Source: Kiritimatiellia bacterium
Lineage (GTDB): Bacteria; Verrucomicrobiota; Kiritimatiellia; UBA8416; YA12-FULL-48-11
Length of the DNA: 64,000 nucleotides
NCBI GenBank assembly: GCA_028716365.1
Contig: JAQUPZ010000002.1
Span: 637,005-701,004, forward strand
Reading direction: 5' to 3'
Part shown: positions 56,690 to 64,000 of the stretch, piece by piece
How positions within the stretch are numbered: the stretch's first letter is position 1
Layout: every line of letters begins with the position of its first letter
Made by a program: the position numbers and the translations under genes
Notes under the pieces: model-generated
The model's database searches: none
The model's input: the letters and a program-made list of their open reading frames with translations, nothing else
What the model was told of the DNA's origin: nothing

Positions 56690-56840
56690 GATTATTCCGA
56701 TATTTGCCCAGTTTAGGCCAAGTTTTATTGATTTTCCTGGAAAACTTCATCGTAGTCAGCAATTGTACCTCCCTTGACCCAGTATGGTAAAATAAAACGC
56801 AAATGTGTAATCAGGTTTAATGTTCTATAAATAAATAGCC

Positions 56841-57206
56841 ATGTTAAATCCAAGAACAATTGTTTCCGCGGCGAGGACGGCAATGTATGGGGGTATCGCC
56901 GGCTTCCTGTCCATCAATGTAGCCGAAACCAGGGAAATGATTGATTCAATCCTGATTGGCGGAGTATTGGCTGATTATGTAACATGGCTAATAAGAAGCA
57001 TCATACTTCTGCCGAGCAATATTCTGCATGGCTGTTACGATGTAGGTGTGAATTTCCTTTTTGGCTGGTTCCTGGCCAGTTATATGTTTTCTAATCCTGA
57101 TTTACACGGACAAGTGCTTGGTATTGCATTTCTGGCATTCATACTTGTGATGGGCGCAAAAATCACTTATTACAGCGTAAAATACCTTGGCGAAGAGAAT
57201 GAATAA
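56841..57206 (+). CDS. Hypothetical small membrane protein
   Basis: The 121-residue protein has about three hydrophobic segments: a glycine-rich first one (YGGIAGFLSINV), a middle one near residue 65, and a C-terminal one near residue 95 followed by a charged tail. I do not recognise the family, and the ATG has no strong ribosome site. It lies 150 bp after the GH127 gene and 21 bp before the cupin gene, with which it is probably co-transcribed. Confidence 0.55.
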   Translation: MLNPRTIVSAARTAMYGGIAGFLSINVAETREMIDSILIGGVLADYVTWLIRSIILLPSNILHGCYDVGVNFLFGWFLASYMFSNPDLHGQVLGIAFLAFILVMGAKITYYSVKYLGEENE

Positions 57207-57227
57207 TTCACAAAAACAGGAGACAAC

Positions 57228-57677
57228 ATGCGATATATACTTACGTTCGTTATTGGTATTTTCCTTGGTTCAATTGGAACTGGCATTACTATTGGCAAAA
57301 ACGCATCAAGTGATGCCGCAGCATTGACACAGGCAAAAAAGAATTACATGTTCGCCCAACTTGATGAGATCGGTCCAAGGCAGTGCCCTTGCGGTGACAG
57401 CAGGCGGGCATTTGTCAGGCAGGATAATCCAGTGGCAACAATTCACATGGTTGATATCAAAATAGACAGTCAAGTGCATTACCACAAGAAACTGACCGAA
57501 ATTTATCTCATCCTGGAGGGTACCGGACACATGGAACTCGATGGGGACAAAATTGTCGTCAAACCGATGAGTACCATTCTTATCAAGCCCGGCTGTCGTC
57601 ATCGCGCCGTTGGGCGAATAAAGATAATAAATATTTCGGTACCGGCTTTTGATCCAAAAGACGAATGGCTTGACTGA
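57228..57677 (+). CDS. Membrane-anchored cupin-domain protein
   Basis: This 149-residue protein has a ribosome site AGGAGA, an N-terminal hydrophobic segment (about residues 2-21) and a single cupin domain. The metal-binding motif reads QVHYHKKLTEIYLILEGTG (His, His and Glu near residues 83-90). The second motif, ILIKPGCRHRAVG, brings the last His near residue 125. A small cysteine pair CPCG lies near residue 50. It is probably a metal-binding extracytoplasmic protein; enzyme activity cannot be told. Confidence 0.82.
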   Translation: MRYILTFVIGIFLGSIGTGITIGKNASSDAAALTQAKKNYMFAQLDEIGPRQCPCGDSRRAFVRQDNPVATIHMVDIKIDSQVHYHKKLTEIYLILEGTGHMELDGDKIVVKPMSTILIKPGCRHRAVGRIKIINISVPAFDPKDEWLD

Positions 57678-57845
57678 ACTACCATCGCCTTGAGGGAGAG
57701 GATCAATGGCGTGAAACGTGCCATGAAGGTTATGGATTCCAGCCGCAGCTTGATCTGCCCACGATACTATATACCATCCCGATAGAGACACTTAACACTA
57801 CATGGATCTTTCAACCTGCACTTTTTATACAGGTTCTAATACTGC

Positions 57846-57913
57846 GGTTTGTTCCCAAAAACTAGAAGCTTATCTCACGTTCTTAATTTTGAGTTTTGCC
57901 CTAGGAACAAACC
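57846..57913. repeat. 9-bp inverted repeat with long loop
   Basis: GGTTTGTTC at 57846-57854 is exactly complementary to GAACAAACC at 57905-57913, with a 50-nt AT-rich interval. It could be the closing stem of an RNA upstream of the compact element at 58049, or a protein-binding palindrome. Evidence for either is thin. Confidence 0.35.
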
Positions 57914-58048
57914 TGATTGTTTTCAGGACCTTAAAATCCAAGTTATTTAGACACTGTGAATGAAATGTCAAATAATTGTAATACGTTACTGTTTAGCCTG
58001 GACATGCTATTGTTTTTTATTTTTGGCATAGATGATGCTCAACAAATA

Positions 58049-58163
58049 ACGACCCTTCGGTTGGTTTGGTATGAGAGGACCTCATACTTAATGAGCAGTC
58101 TGCAAGACTAAGAATTTGCGGCAAAGTCCAATGAAACCAATCTGACCGAAGGGCGTCTTTTTT
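58049..58163 (+). ncRNA. Candidate structured RNA with terminator (sRNA or riboswitch-like leader)
   Basis: The ends pair in a long stem: ACG plus CCCTTCGG plus TTGGTTT (58049-58067) with AAACCAA, a 5-nt bulge, CCGAAGGG and CGT (58134-58156), followed by six Ts. Inside are a perfect 7-bp hairpin (GTATGAG / CTCATAC, 58069-58087) and a GACT at 58106-58109. That GACT can pair with AGTC at either 58097 or 58125, which is mutually exclusive. The hairpin loop GGAC could also pair with GTCC at 58126. I could not match it to a known family (not 6S, SRP, tmRNA or a riboswitch I know). The downstream gene starts 135 bp later. Confidence 0.55.
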
Positions 58164-58297
58164 AGTATCTTGCTACCACCCAATTTACATGTTTTTTTAG
58201 GAATTGCATTAGCAACAACAACTCCCTAGTATCTATCATCGTTTGCTTGGCAAGAATAAATGGTCATTGTGAGTTAAATGAATTTGGACCAAAAGGC

Positions 58298-59533
58298 ATG
58301 AAAAGGTATTTTATATCTGCTGCAGTGGGGTTTATGTTCCTGCTGACCGTGTGGCAAGCGTTCTCTTCGGAAATACACGAAGCCATCAAAGCCGGTGATG
58401 CAGCTGCCGTTCAACGTCTTTTAAAGAAAAAACCCGAAGAAGTCCTGAATGCAAAGGCAACAGGTGGATCTACCCCGCTTCACTGGACCGCAGTGTATGG
58501 TTTTGTGGAAGGTGCAAAACTTCTTCTTGATAAAGGTGCTGATGTTAACACAAAGACTGAGGGTGATTCAACCCCACTGCACTGGGCGGCAAATAAAGAT
58601 GCCGTCGAGCTGGGCATTCTTTTCCTGAAGAATGGCGCCAGGATAGACGCAAGAACCGACAAGGGTTATACCCCACTGCACTGGGCCGCGTTGGGTAATT
58701 CACCCAAAATGATAATGTTACTTTCAAGCAAAGGCGCCGATGTAAATGCAAAAGCAAATGACGGAAGCACCTCACTTCATCTTGCAATTCAGAAAGACAA
58801 TCTATCGGCAATTGAGGCATTAGCTAATGTCGGGGCAGATTTATACATCAAGACCAAGGATGGAACAACACCTCTCTTTTTCATAAAAAGTACAAAGGCC
58901 AGGGAGATTTTGGAGGCAGCAATCAATCGCAAACAGGAAGCCGCCCAGCCAAAACCTCAAGTACAACCTGCGCCTGATATCGCCGTAAAACCACCGCCCG
59001 TCGAAACACCGAAACCTGTAGACATACCAGTTTTGCCAAAATCAGAGGTTGATCTGTCTGCGACAATGGGAGTAGTCACGTTTGCCGACGGTACAAAATA
59101 TTTCGGCCAGCGGTTCAGGGGCAAAATGCATGGCGAAGGAACCATGATTTTCCCAAACGGCGAGAAATATACCGGCCACTGGTTTAACGGCAAGAAACAC
59201 GGTAAAGGTATATACTCCTTTCCTGATGCCGAAAGATATGCAGGAGAATGGCTTAACGACAATATGTGCGGCCATGGCATATACACCTTCAGCAATGGCG
59301 GATGTCTCGAAGGTGATTGGAAAAACAACACACTGGTCAACGGTACAGGCACGTATATCTTTGCCGATGGTGACAGGTATGCAGGACAATGGCGTAATGA
59401 CAAGATGTGGGGCAATGGTGTTTACACCAGAATAGACGGAACCAGGATCGAAGGGTACTGGGAAGCCAACCAGTATATCAGCACCAACTCTTCGCCAGAA
59501 CCAATTGTACCACTTACATCAAACATCCCCTGA
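58298..59533 (+). CDS. Secreted ankyrin-repeat and MORN-repeat protein
   Basis: From the ATG at 58298 the 411-residue protein has a signal peptide (about residues 1-23). Five 33-residue ankyrin-type units follow ([21 protein letters not shown] and similar, to about residue 190). After a Pro/Lys-rich linker come about six MORN-type units from about residue 258 ([45 protein letters not shown]). Ankyrin repeats bind proteins; MORN repeats bind lipids or proteins or extend as a rod. This joined form is unusual in bacteria. A structured RNA candidate lies upstream and leuS 31 bp downstream. Confidence 0.85.
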   Translation: MKRYFISAAVGFMFLLTVWQAFSSEIHEAIKAGDAAAVQRLLKKKPEEVLNAKATGGSTPLHWTAVYGFVEGAKLLLDKGADVNTKTEGDSTPLHWAANKDAVELGILFLKNGARIDARTDKGYTPLHWAALGNSPKMIMLLSSKGADVNAKANDGSTSLHLAIQKDNLSAIEALANVGADLYIKTKDGTTPLFFIKSTKAREILEAAINRKQEAAQPKPQVQPAPDIAVKPPPVETPKPVDIPVLPKSEVDLSATMGVVTFADGTKYFGQRFRGKMHGEGTMIFPNGEKYTGHWFNGKKHGKGIYSFPDAERYAGEWLNDNMCGHGIYTFSNGGCLEGDWKNNTLVNGTGTYIFADGDRYAGQWRNDKMWGNGVYTRIDGTRIEGYWEANQYISTNSSPEPIVPLTSNIP

Positions 59534-59564
59534 AATTTTTCATCAAGCATACCGCCGGAGAACC

Positions 59565-62075
59565 ATGAAAGAAAAATATCCGTTTACAGAAATTGAAAAA
59601 AAATGGCAGGCATGCTGGGCCGATAACGGTACCTTCAAGGCCAACACTTCAAAATACGAAAACAAGTATTACTCCCTTAACATGTTTCCTTATCCATCCG
59701 GTACAATGCATGTGGGACACGGCCGTAATTATATCATCGGCGACGTCGTGGTACGTTATAAGATGATGCATGGTTTCAACGTTCTTTCCCCAATGGGATG
59801 GGATGCATTCGGCCTGCCGGCCGAAAATGCCGCCAAAACCCGCGGCGTGCATCCGCGTGAGTGGACCACGCAGAATATCAAGCAGATGAAACAGCAGATC
59901 AAATCATGGGGTGTTGGTTATGACTGGGACCGCGAACTTGCAACCTGTCACCCGGAATATTACAAATGGACACAATGGATATTTCTCAAACTCCACGAGC
60001 GCGGCCTTGCCTACCAGAAGAATGCACCGGTCAATTGGTGCGAACTCTGTACCACGCTTGCAAATGAGGAAGTCCTTCCAAACGGTACATGCGAGCGATG
60101 CGGCAGGCCTGTTATAAAGAAAGATCTCACCCAGTGGTTTTTCAAAATTACGGAATACGCTCAGAAACTGTTGGATGATCTCTCCCTGCTCGAACATTGG
60201 CCCGAAAAGGTCCGTAACATGCAGGCCAACTGGATCGGCCGGTCCGAAGGCGCGCGGGTGGAGTTTAAAATAACCGAAACTGGAGACCCCTGCCCCGTCT
60301 TCACGACGCGCCCCGATACCATCTATGGCGTTACATTCATGGCCATCGCGCCGGAACATCCATTGGTGAAAAAACTCGTCAAGGGTACCCTCCAGGAAAA
60401 GAAGGTACTGGAATTCTGTGAACGGCAATCCATGATTTCCGCAGCTCAACGCGCAGACGATACCACGAGAAAAGAAGGCGTATTTACCGGTTTCCACGTA
60501 ACAAATCCATATAACGGCGACAAGGTCATTCAGCTCTGGGTTACAAATTATGTCCTGATGGAATACGGTACGGGAATAGTAATGGCTGTGCCCGCACACG
60601 ATCAACGCGATTTTGACTTTGCAAAAGAGTATGGGCTATCGATCAAGGTAGTTATTCAAAACCCGGCCAAGCCACTCGATGCCACAACCATGCAAATGGC
60701 CTTTATTGAAGATGGTATAATGGTCAATTCCGGTCCTTTTAACGGACGGCAAAACCGCGATGCCATGCATGACGTGATACAATACGCAAAAGATCATGGC
60801 TTCGGCGATTTTACGATCACTTTCCGTATACGCGACTGGCTGATCAGCCGCCAGCGTTATTGGGGTGCCCCTATTCCGATAATTCACTGCCCTACCTGTG
60901 GCGCTGTTCCAGTGCCGGAAAAAGACCTACCTGTACTTCTGCCGGACGATGTTAATTTCAAAGTTGAGCGCGGCAATCCACTGACATTTCATGAAGGATT
61001 CATCAAGACAACATGTCCAAAATGCGGTGGGACTGCAAAACGTGAAACAGATACGTTGGCCCAGTGGATGTGCTCATGCTGGTACTTTATACGTTATGTT
61101 AATCCCCGCATGAAGGATCGTCCATTTGACAAGAAGGATGTTGATCACTGGTTACCGGTTGATCAATATATCGGCGGCATCGAACATGCCGTTCTGCATC
61201 TCCTGTACTCACGGTTTATTGTAAAAGTCCTGCATGATGCCGGTTTCTGCTCATTCCCGGAACCTTTCAAGGCTCTTTTCACGCAGGGAATGATCTGCAA
61301 ACGCAGTGATAAAGACGGCCAGCTTTACAAGATGTCAAAGTCAAAGGGCAACGTGGTCAGCCCGGATGAACTGGTAGAGAACTACGGTGCCGACACACTT
61401 CGTCTTTATACTCTTTTTATTGGTCCACCGGAAAAAGATGCCGAGTGGAGCGATCAGGGTATTGAAGGTGCAAGCCGGTTCCTGCGCCGGCTGTGGCGCC
61501 GGGTTTATGACAACAGGGAAATACTGGTATCTGCAAAAGGACTTAGTTGCGATCTGCAGAAAATGGATACCCAGGAACGAAATCTTTACAGGAAACTGCA
61601 CGAAACAATCGATAATGTGACAAAAGACATGGAAGGCGGTTTTCATTTCAATTCTGCAATTGCACAGATCATGGAACTATCCAATGCCATCGACGACTGC
61701 GGTATTTCTGCCGACAGCGGTGAACAAAAGAAGGCCGTTTATCGTACGTCTCTTGAAACCCTTGTAACATTACTTTCCCCCTTTGCCCCGCATATCTCCG
61801 AAGAACTTAATGAAGTTTTGGGTAATAAAAACAGTATCCTGAAGACAAAATGGCCCGCGATAGACACAAAAGCCCTTGCCCGTGATGAAATTGAAATTGT
61901 TATACAAGTCAATGGCAAGCTACGCGGGCACCTGATAGTGCCTGTCGGTATTTCACAGAAAGATCTGGAGGCAAAAGCCCTGGCCTCTCAAGAGGTCACA
62001 CCTTACCTGCAGGGTAAAACAGTCCGCAAGGTTATTGTTGTACCGAACAAACTTGTCAACATTGCCGCACAGTGA
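59565..62075 (+). CDS. leuS: Leucyl-tRNA synthetase
   Basis: This 836-residue class I synthetase begins at the ATG with GGAG five bases upstream. It has the HIGH-type motif [15 protein letters not shown] near residue 41, a zinc-binding CELC...CERC pair near 160-180, the CP1 editing domain ([15 protein letters not shown] near 250), the KMSKS loop [11 protein letters not shown] near 590 and a C-terminal anticodon-binding region. Longer in-frame starts overlap the ankyrin-MORN gene. Its stop overlaps the next start (GTGA). Confidence 0.97.
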   Translation: MKEKYPFTEIEKKWQACWADNGTFKANTSKYENKYYSLNMFPYPSGTMHVGHGRNYIIGDVVVRYKMMHGFNVLSPMGWDAFGLPAENAAKTRGVHPREWTTQNIKQMKQQIKSWGVGYDWDRELATCHPEYYKWTQWIFLKLHERGLAYQKNAPVNWCELCTTLANEEVLPNGTCERCGRPVIKKDLTQWFFKITEYAQKLLDDLSLLEHWPEKVRNMQANWIGRSEGARVEFKITETGDPCPVFTTRPDTIYGVTFMAIAPEHPLVKKLVKGTLQEKKVLEFCERQSMISAAQRADDTTRKEGVFTGFHVTNPYNGDKVIQLWVTNYVLMEYGTGIVMAVPAHDQRDFDFAKEYGLSIKVVIQNPAKPLDATTMQMAFIEDGIMVNSGPFNGRQNRDAMHDVIQYAKDHGFGDFTITFRIRDWLISRQRYWGAPIPIIHCPTCGAVPVPEKDLPVLLPDDVNFKVERGNPLTFHEGFIKTTCPKCGGTAKRETDTLAQWMCSCWYFIRYVNPRMKDRPFDKKDVDHWLPVDQYIGGIEHAVLHLLYSRFIVKVLHDAGFCSFPEPFKALFTQGMICKRSDKDGQLYKMSKSKGNVVSPDELVENYGADTLRLYTLFIGPPEKDAEWSDQGIEGASRFLRRLWRRVYDNREILVSAKGLSCDLQKMDTQERNLYRKLHETIDNVTKDMEGGFHFNSAIAQIMELSNAIDDCGISADSGEQKKAVYRTSLETLVTLLSPFAPHISEELNEVLGNKNSILKTKWPAIDTKALARDEIEIVIQVNGKLRGHLIVPVGISQKDLEAKALASQEVTPYLQGKTVRKVIVVPNKLVNIAAQ

Positions 62076-62344
62076 GCCAGAAAGAAAAACAACCTCAAAC
62101 AGACAGTGGAGTGCGACAGAAGGTTTTTGCCGGTTTACTGCGATCATGGTTTGAACTTACAGCTGACGAACAAAAAGCTGTCATTACTGTTCTTGCAATT
62201 TTTCTCCTGGGCCTGGCCGTGCGAACATGGCACATACAAATGGAAGAATCTAAAGGAAAAACAGGGCACATTACTACGATCCACCAGACTGGAGAGGAAA
62301 TCACGAAGAACTTAGAAAGTCTACCCAAACATTCTAACTACTGA
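62072..62344 (+). CDS. Small single-pass membrane protein coupled to leuS
   Basis: The GTG at 62072 overlaps the leuS TGA by 4 bp, so translation is probably coupled. The 90-residue product has a soluble Gln/Lys-rich start, a membrane helix near residues 40-55 ([17 protein letters not shown]) and a soluble tail. The motif [13 protein letters not shown] before the helix resembles the N-terminus of ComEA-like proteins in PVC bacteria, but no helix-hairpin-helix DNA-binding part is present. Function unknown. Confidence 0.65.
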   Translation: MSQKEKQPQTDSGVRQKVFAGLLRSWFELTADEQKAVITVLAIFLLGLAVRTWHIQMEESKGKTGHITTIHQTGEEITKNLESLPKHSNY

Positions 62345-62527
62345 ATAGAGCTTGTGCTCTACGTATTTGTCGAACCTGTCCCTATTCACAGAGATTACGT
62401 CAGGAGTTACATCAGTCGTGTTAATATTACCTTCGAACTCAATCTATGCCGGCTTTACAGATATTCAGTTTGGTTGTACTATGTGATCCCAGATGTGTAG
62501 TATTATTCAATGGAGGATTCAATTGAA

Positions 62528-62950
62528 ATGAACTCGGAATGTATTTTCTGTAAAATAGCTGCCGGAGAATTGCCATCATCAAAAGTTTACGAGGATTCCG
62601 ATACGTTTGCATTTATGGATATAGGACCTGTGGTAAAAGGACATACCCTGGTTATCCCAAAACATCATTACGACCCCATAACAGGTACCCCGGACGATGT
62701 TCTTCATAAATTAATTACCGTGGTCAAAAAGATAGCACAAGCCCAGACGGAAGGTCTCAAGGCTGATGGAATAAACATTACTCAAGCCAATGGAAAAATC
62801 GCGGGTCAAATTATCCCTCATGTCCACTTCCATGTCATACCAAGGTTTGCCAATGACCGCCATTCCTGGAACTGGATCCCGAAAAAATACGATACCCCGG
62901 AAGAAATGCACCAATTTGCCGGGAAAATCAAATCATCGCTGAAATCGTAA
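62528..62950 (+). CDS. HIT family nucleotide hydrolase or transferase
   Basis: The 140-residue protein has the zinc-site N-terminus ECIFCKIAAGELPSSKVYED and the histidine triad HVHFHVIPRF near residue 98. This places it with the Hint/HinT-like phosphoramidases that hydrolyse nucleotide phosphoramidates. The start at 62528 has GGAGG eleven bases upstream; an alternative ATG at 62510 adds six residues. It lies 21 bp before the Minf_1886-family gene. Confidence 0.93.
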   Translation: MNSECIFCKIAAGELPSSKVYEDSDTFAFMDIGPVVKGHTLVIPKHHYDPITGTPDDVLHKLITVVKKIAQAQTEGLKADGINITQANGKIAGQIIPHVHFHVIPRFANDRHSWNWIPKKYDTPEEMHQFAGKIKSSLKS

Positions 62951-62971
62951 CAACCGGCGAAAGGAAATAAA

Positions 62972-63421
62972 ATGCCTGAAATGGATTTTAAAGCAGCCGT
63001 AAGAGAAATATGTATAAAGGACAGTCGCTATCCGATAGAAGCCTATATCTTCGTACGTGAAGCACTGGATTTTACGACAAAAATGCTCAACAAACCTGCC
63101 GAAAACAAGAAAAAACATGTAACCGGATCAGAACTACTCGATGGTATAAGGGAATACGCTATTCAGGAATTCGGCCCAATGACGTCTACTGTTTTCAAAA
63201 CATGGGGCATCAGCAGGACTGAAGATTTCGGCGAAATAGTTTTTAACCTCGTGGATTCAGGGCTCCTGGGAAAGACAGACACCGACAAGAAGGAAGACTT
63301 TGCCAATTGCTATGACTTCTTTAATACCTTTATCAAGCCATTCATGCCAGCTTCTGCCTTTACTGAACTGAAAAACAGAAGAAAGGCAACACCAACAAAG
63401 CGGAGAAGATCAAAACAATGA
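62972..63421 (+). CDS. Minf_1886 family protein of unknown function
   Basis: The 149-residue protein matches the Minf_1886 family, which is conserved in PVC bacteria and a few other phyla. It has RYPIEAYIFVREALDFTTK, HVTGSELLDGIREYA and FGEIVFNLVDSGLLGKT. A Lys/Arg-rich C-terminal tail (KRRRSK) may bind nucleic acid. AGGAAA lies upstream. It sits 21 bp after the HIT gene and before the DUF1844 gene, a conserved-looking trio. Function unknown. Confidence 0.88.
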   Translation: MPEMDFKAAVREICIKDSRYPIEAYIFVREALDFTTKMLNKPAENKKKHVTGSELLDGIREYAIQEFGPMTSTVFKTWGISRTEDFGEIVFNLVDSGLLGKTDTDKKEDFANCYDFFNTFIKPFMPASAFTELKNRRKATPTKRRRSKQ

Positions 63422-63538
63422 TGCTCCATGTTAATGGAACCATAGTCAAAACAGATAGCATCATTTATCGCTTGCCCGAAAAAGGGGTCTAAACATATAA
63501 TAAACACACAATCCAGTTTTTCTTGAAAGGAATATATC

Positions 63539-63946
63539 ATGACAGAACAATTCAGTGAGAAAGAAATGTATAAAGCGCTCTTTGCCCAGCTGGTAATGAT
63601 GCTTTCTTCATCGGCAATGCAGCAACTCGGAAAACTTGTCAATCCCATTACCCACAAAACAGAAGTTGACCTGGAAGGCGCACAAATCACTATAGACATG
63701 CTTTCCATGTTGCGGGAGAAAACAAAGGGCAACCTGGACAACAACGAAGAAACAATGCTCGGTTCTATTCTCTCTTCGCTCCAGATGAACTACGTGGAAA
63801 CAATGCAGTCTGCGCCGGCATCTGCAAAAAAGGAAGAACAACCCAAACAAAATACAGCTCCGGAAGACAAGGGGAAAATGCCTCCCGGTTCGAGCGATAC
63901 AGTCGACAAGAAAGACCCGAAATATCACAAATCTTACGGCGGCTGA
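63539..63946 (+). CDS. DUF1844 domain protein
   Basis: The 135-residue protein matches DUF1844: FAQLVMMLSSSAMQQLGK near residue 14, then VDLEGAQITIDMLSMLREK and a later YVETM. The C-terminus is a Lys/Pro-rich disordered tail. The family is widespread in PVC and other bacteria, and its function is unknown. A ribosome site GAAAGGA lies seven bases before the ATG. The gap of about 117 bp after the Minf_1886 gene has no clear terminator. Confidence 0.87.
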   Translation: MTEQFSEKEMYKALFAQLVMMLSSSAMQQLGKLVNPITHKTEVDLEGAQITIDMLSMLREKTKGNLDNNEETMLGSILSSLQMNYVETMQSAPASAKKEEQPKQNTAPEDKGKMPPGSSDTVDKKDPKYHKSYGG

Positions 63947-64000
63947 CTGTAAAATCGTACGGCCGTCAATCTAAATACCAGTGCGACTGTTATCAGGACA

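Larger units (their letters stand above)
57678..58297. other. 620-bp gene-poor stretch before the ankyrin-MORN gene
   Basis: No credible coding sequence with a ribosome site was found on either strand here. The stretch holds a 9-bp perfect inverted repeat (57846-57913) and a compact structured RNA candidate (58049-58163), both listed separately. The rest is AT-rich, with no other pattern that I recognise. Confidence 0.6.

Noticed and set aside
58049-58163. Known RNA families: hammerhead ribozyme, 6S, SRP, tmRNA, cobalamin or glycine riboswitch
   Set aside because: None of the short conserved motifs I know for these families (such as CTGATGA or the SRP loop) is present, and the size does not fit 6S or tmRNA.
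1-64000. CRISPR arrays, tRNA and rRNA genes, insertion sequences
   Set aside because: No regularly spaced repeats, tRNA T-arm and D-arm combinations, rRNA core stretches or transposase motifs were seen. A covariance scan would be needed to rule out short RNAs fully.

Overview
The window is about 64 kb of bacterial chromosome with moderate GC and dense, mostly co-directional genes. There are no phage, IS, CRISPR, rRNA or tRNA genes that I can see. The mix of genes points to the PVC superphylum (Lentisphaerota, Kiritimatiellota or Planctomycetota relatives): many PQQ-like beta-propeller proteins, Tat-exported Gfo/Idh/MocA and xylose-isomerase-like proteins, a neutral-ceramidase-like protein, a GH127 arabinofuranosidase, and a Minf_1886-family protein next to a DUF1844 protein. 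This placement is an inference from gene content, not a phylogeny.

Region 1 (457-19941, all minus strand) is a run of 12 tightly packed genes. In order of transcription they are three secreted or anchored PQQ-like beta-propellers, an NHL propeller, a Tat-type polyferredoxin (NapG-like), a membrane ferredoxin (NapH-like), a membrane PQQ-propeller, a NuoE-NuoF fusion, a [2Fe-2S]/GltD-like flavoprotein that lacks the NAD(P)H-binding domain, a GT4 glycosyltransferase, another PQQ-propeller and a MacB/LolD-type ABC exporter. It looks like an electron-transfer system linking NADH or ferredoxin to the membrane and cell envelope. It is the best candidate here for an undescribed system.

Region 2 (19996-29734, all minus) looks catabolic. 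It has two LarA-like nickel-pincer racemases that keep the Lys and His metal/cofactor residues, a ceramidase-like hydrolase, an ExuT-type MFS transporter, two xylose-isomerase-like TIM barrels, and an AGE-like (alpha/alpha)6 protein next to a small membrane protein. A 164-nt near-perfect hairpin sits between two of these genes.

Region 3 (29767-48785) is mostly housekeeping: a DEAD-box helicase, an SrkA-like kinase, a YvlD-like membrane protein, a Dus-like enzyme, a eukaryote-type glycogen branching enzyme, TcdA, an EF-hand protein, PurL, ThiE, a bifunctional nuclease, PtsN, a class IV aminotransferase, LipA and LipB. Decay is visible at 37819-39174: a gene broken by frameshifts, and a secreted protein cut short by an in-frame TGA with 40 sensible codons after it.

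Region 4 (48942-63946) has two Tat-exported sugar-metabolism proteins, a DUF1638 protein, lipoproteins, RsmE, GH127, a cupin, an ankyrin-MORN secreted protein, LeuS, a HIT protein, and the Minf_1886 and DUF1844 proteins. A 620-bp gene-poor gap before the ankyrin-MORN gene holds a compact structured RNA candidate that ends in a terminator.
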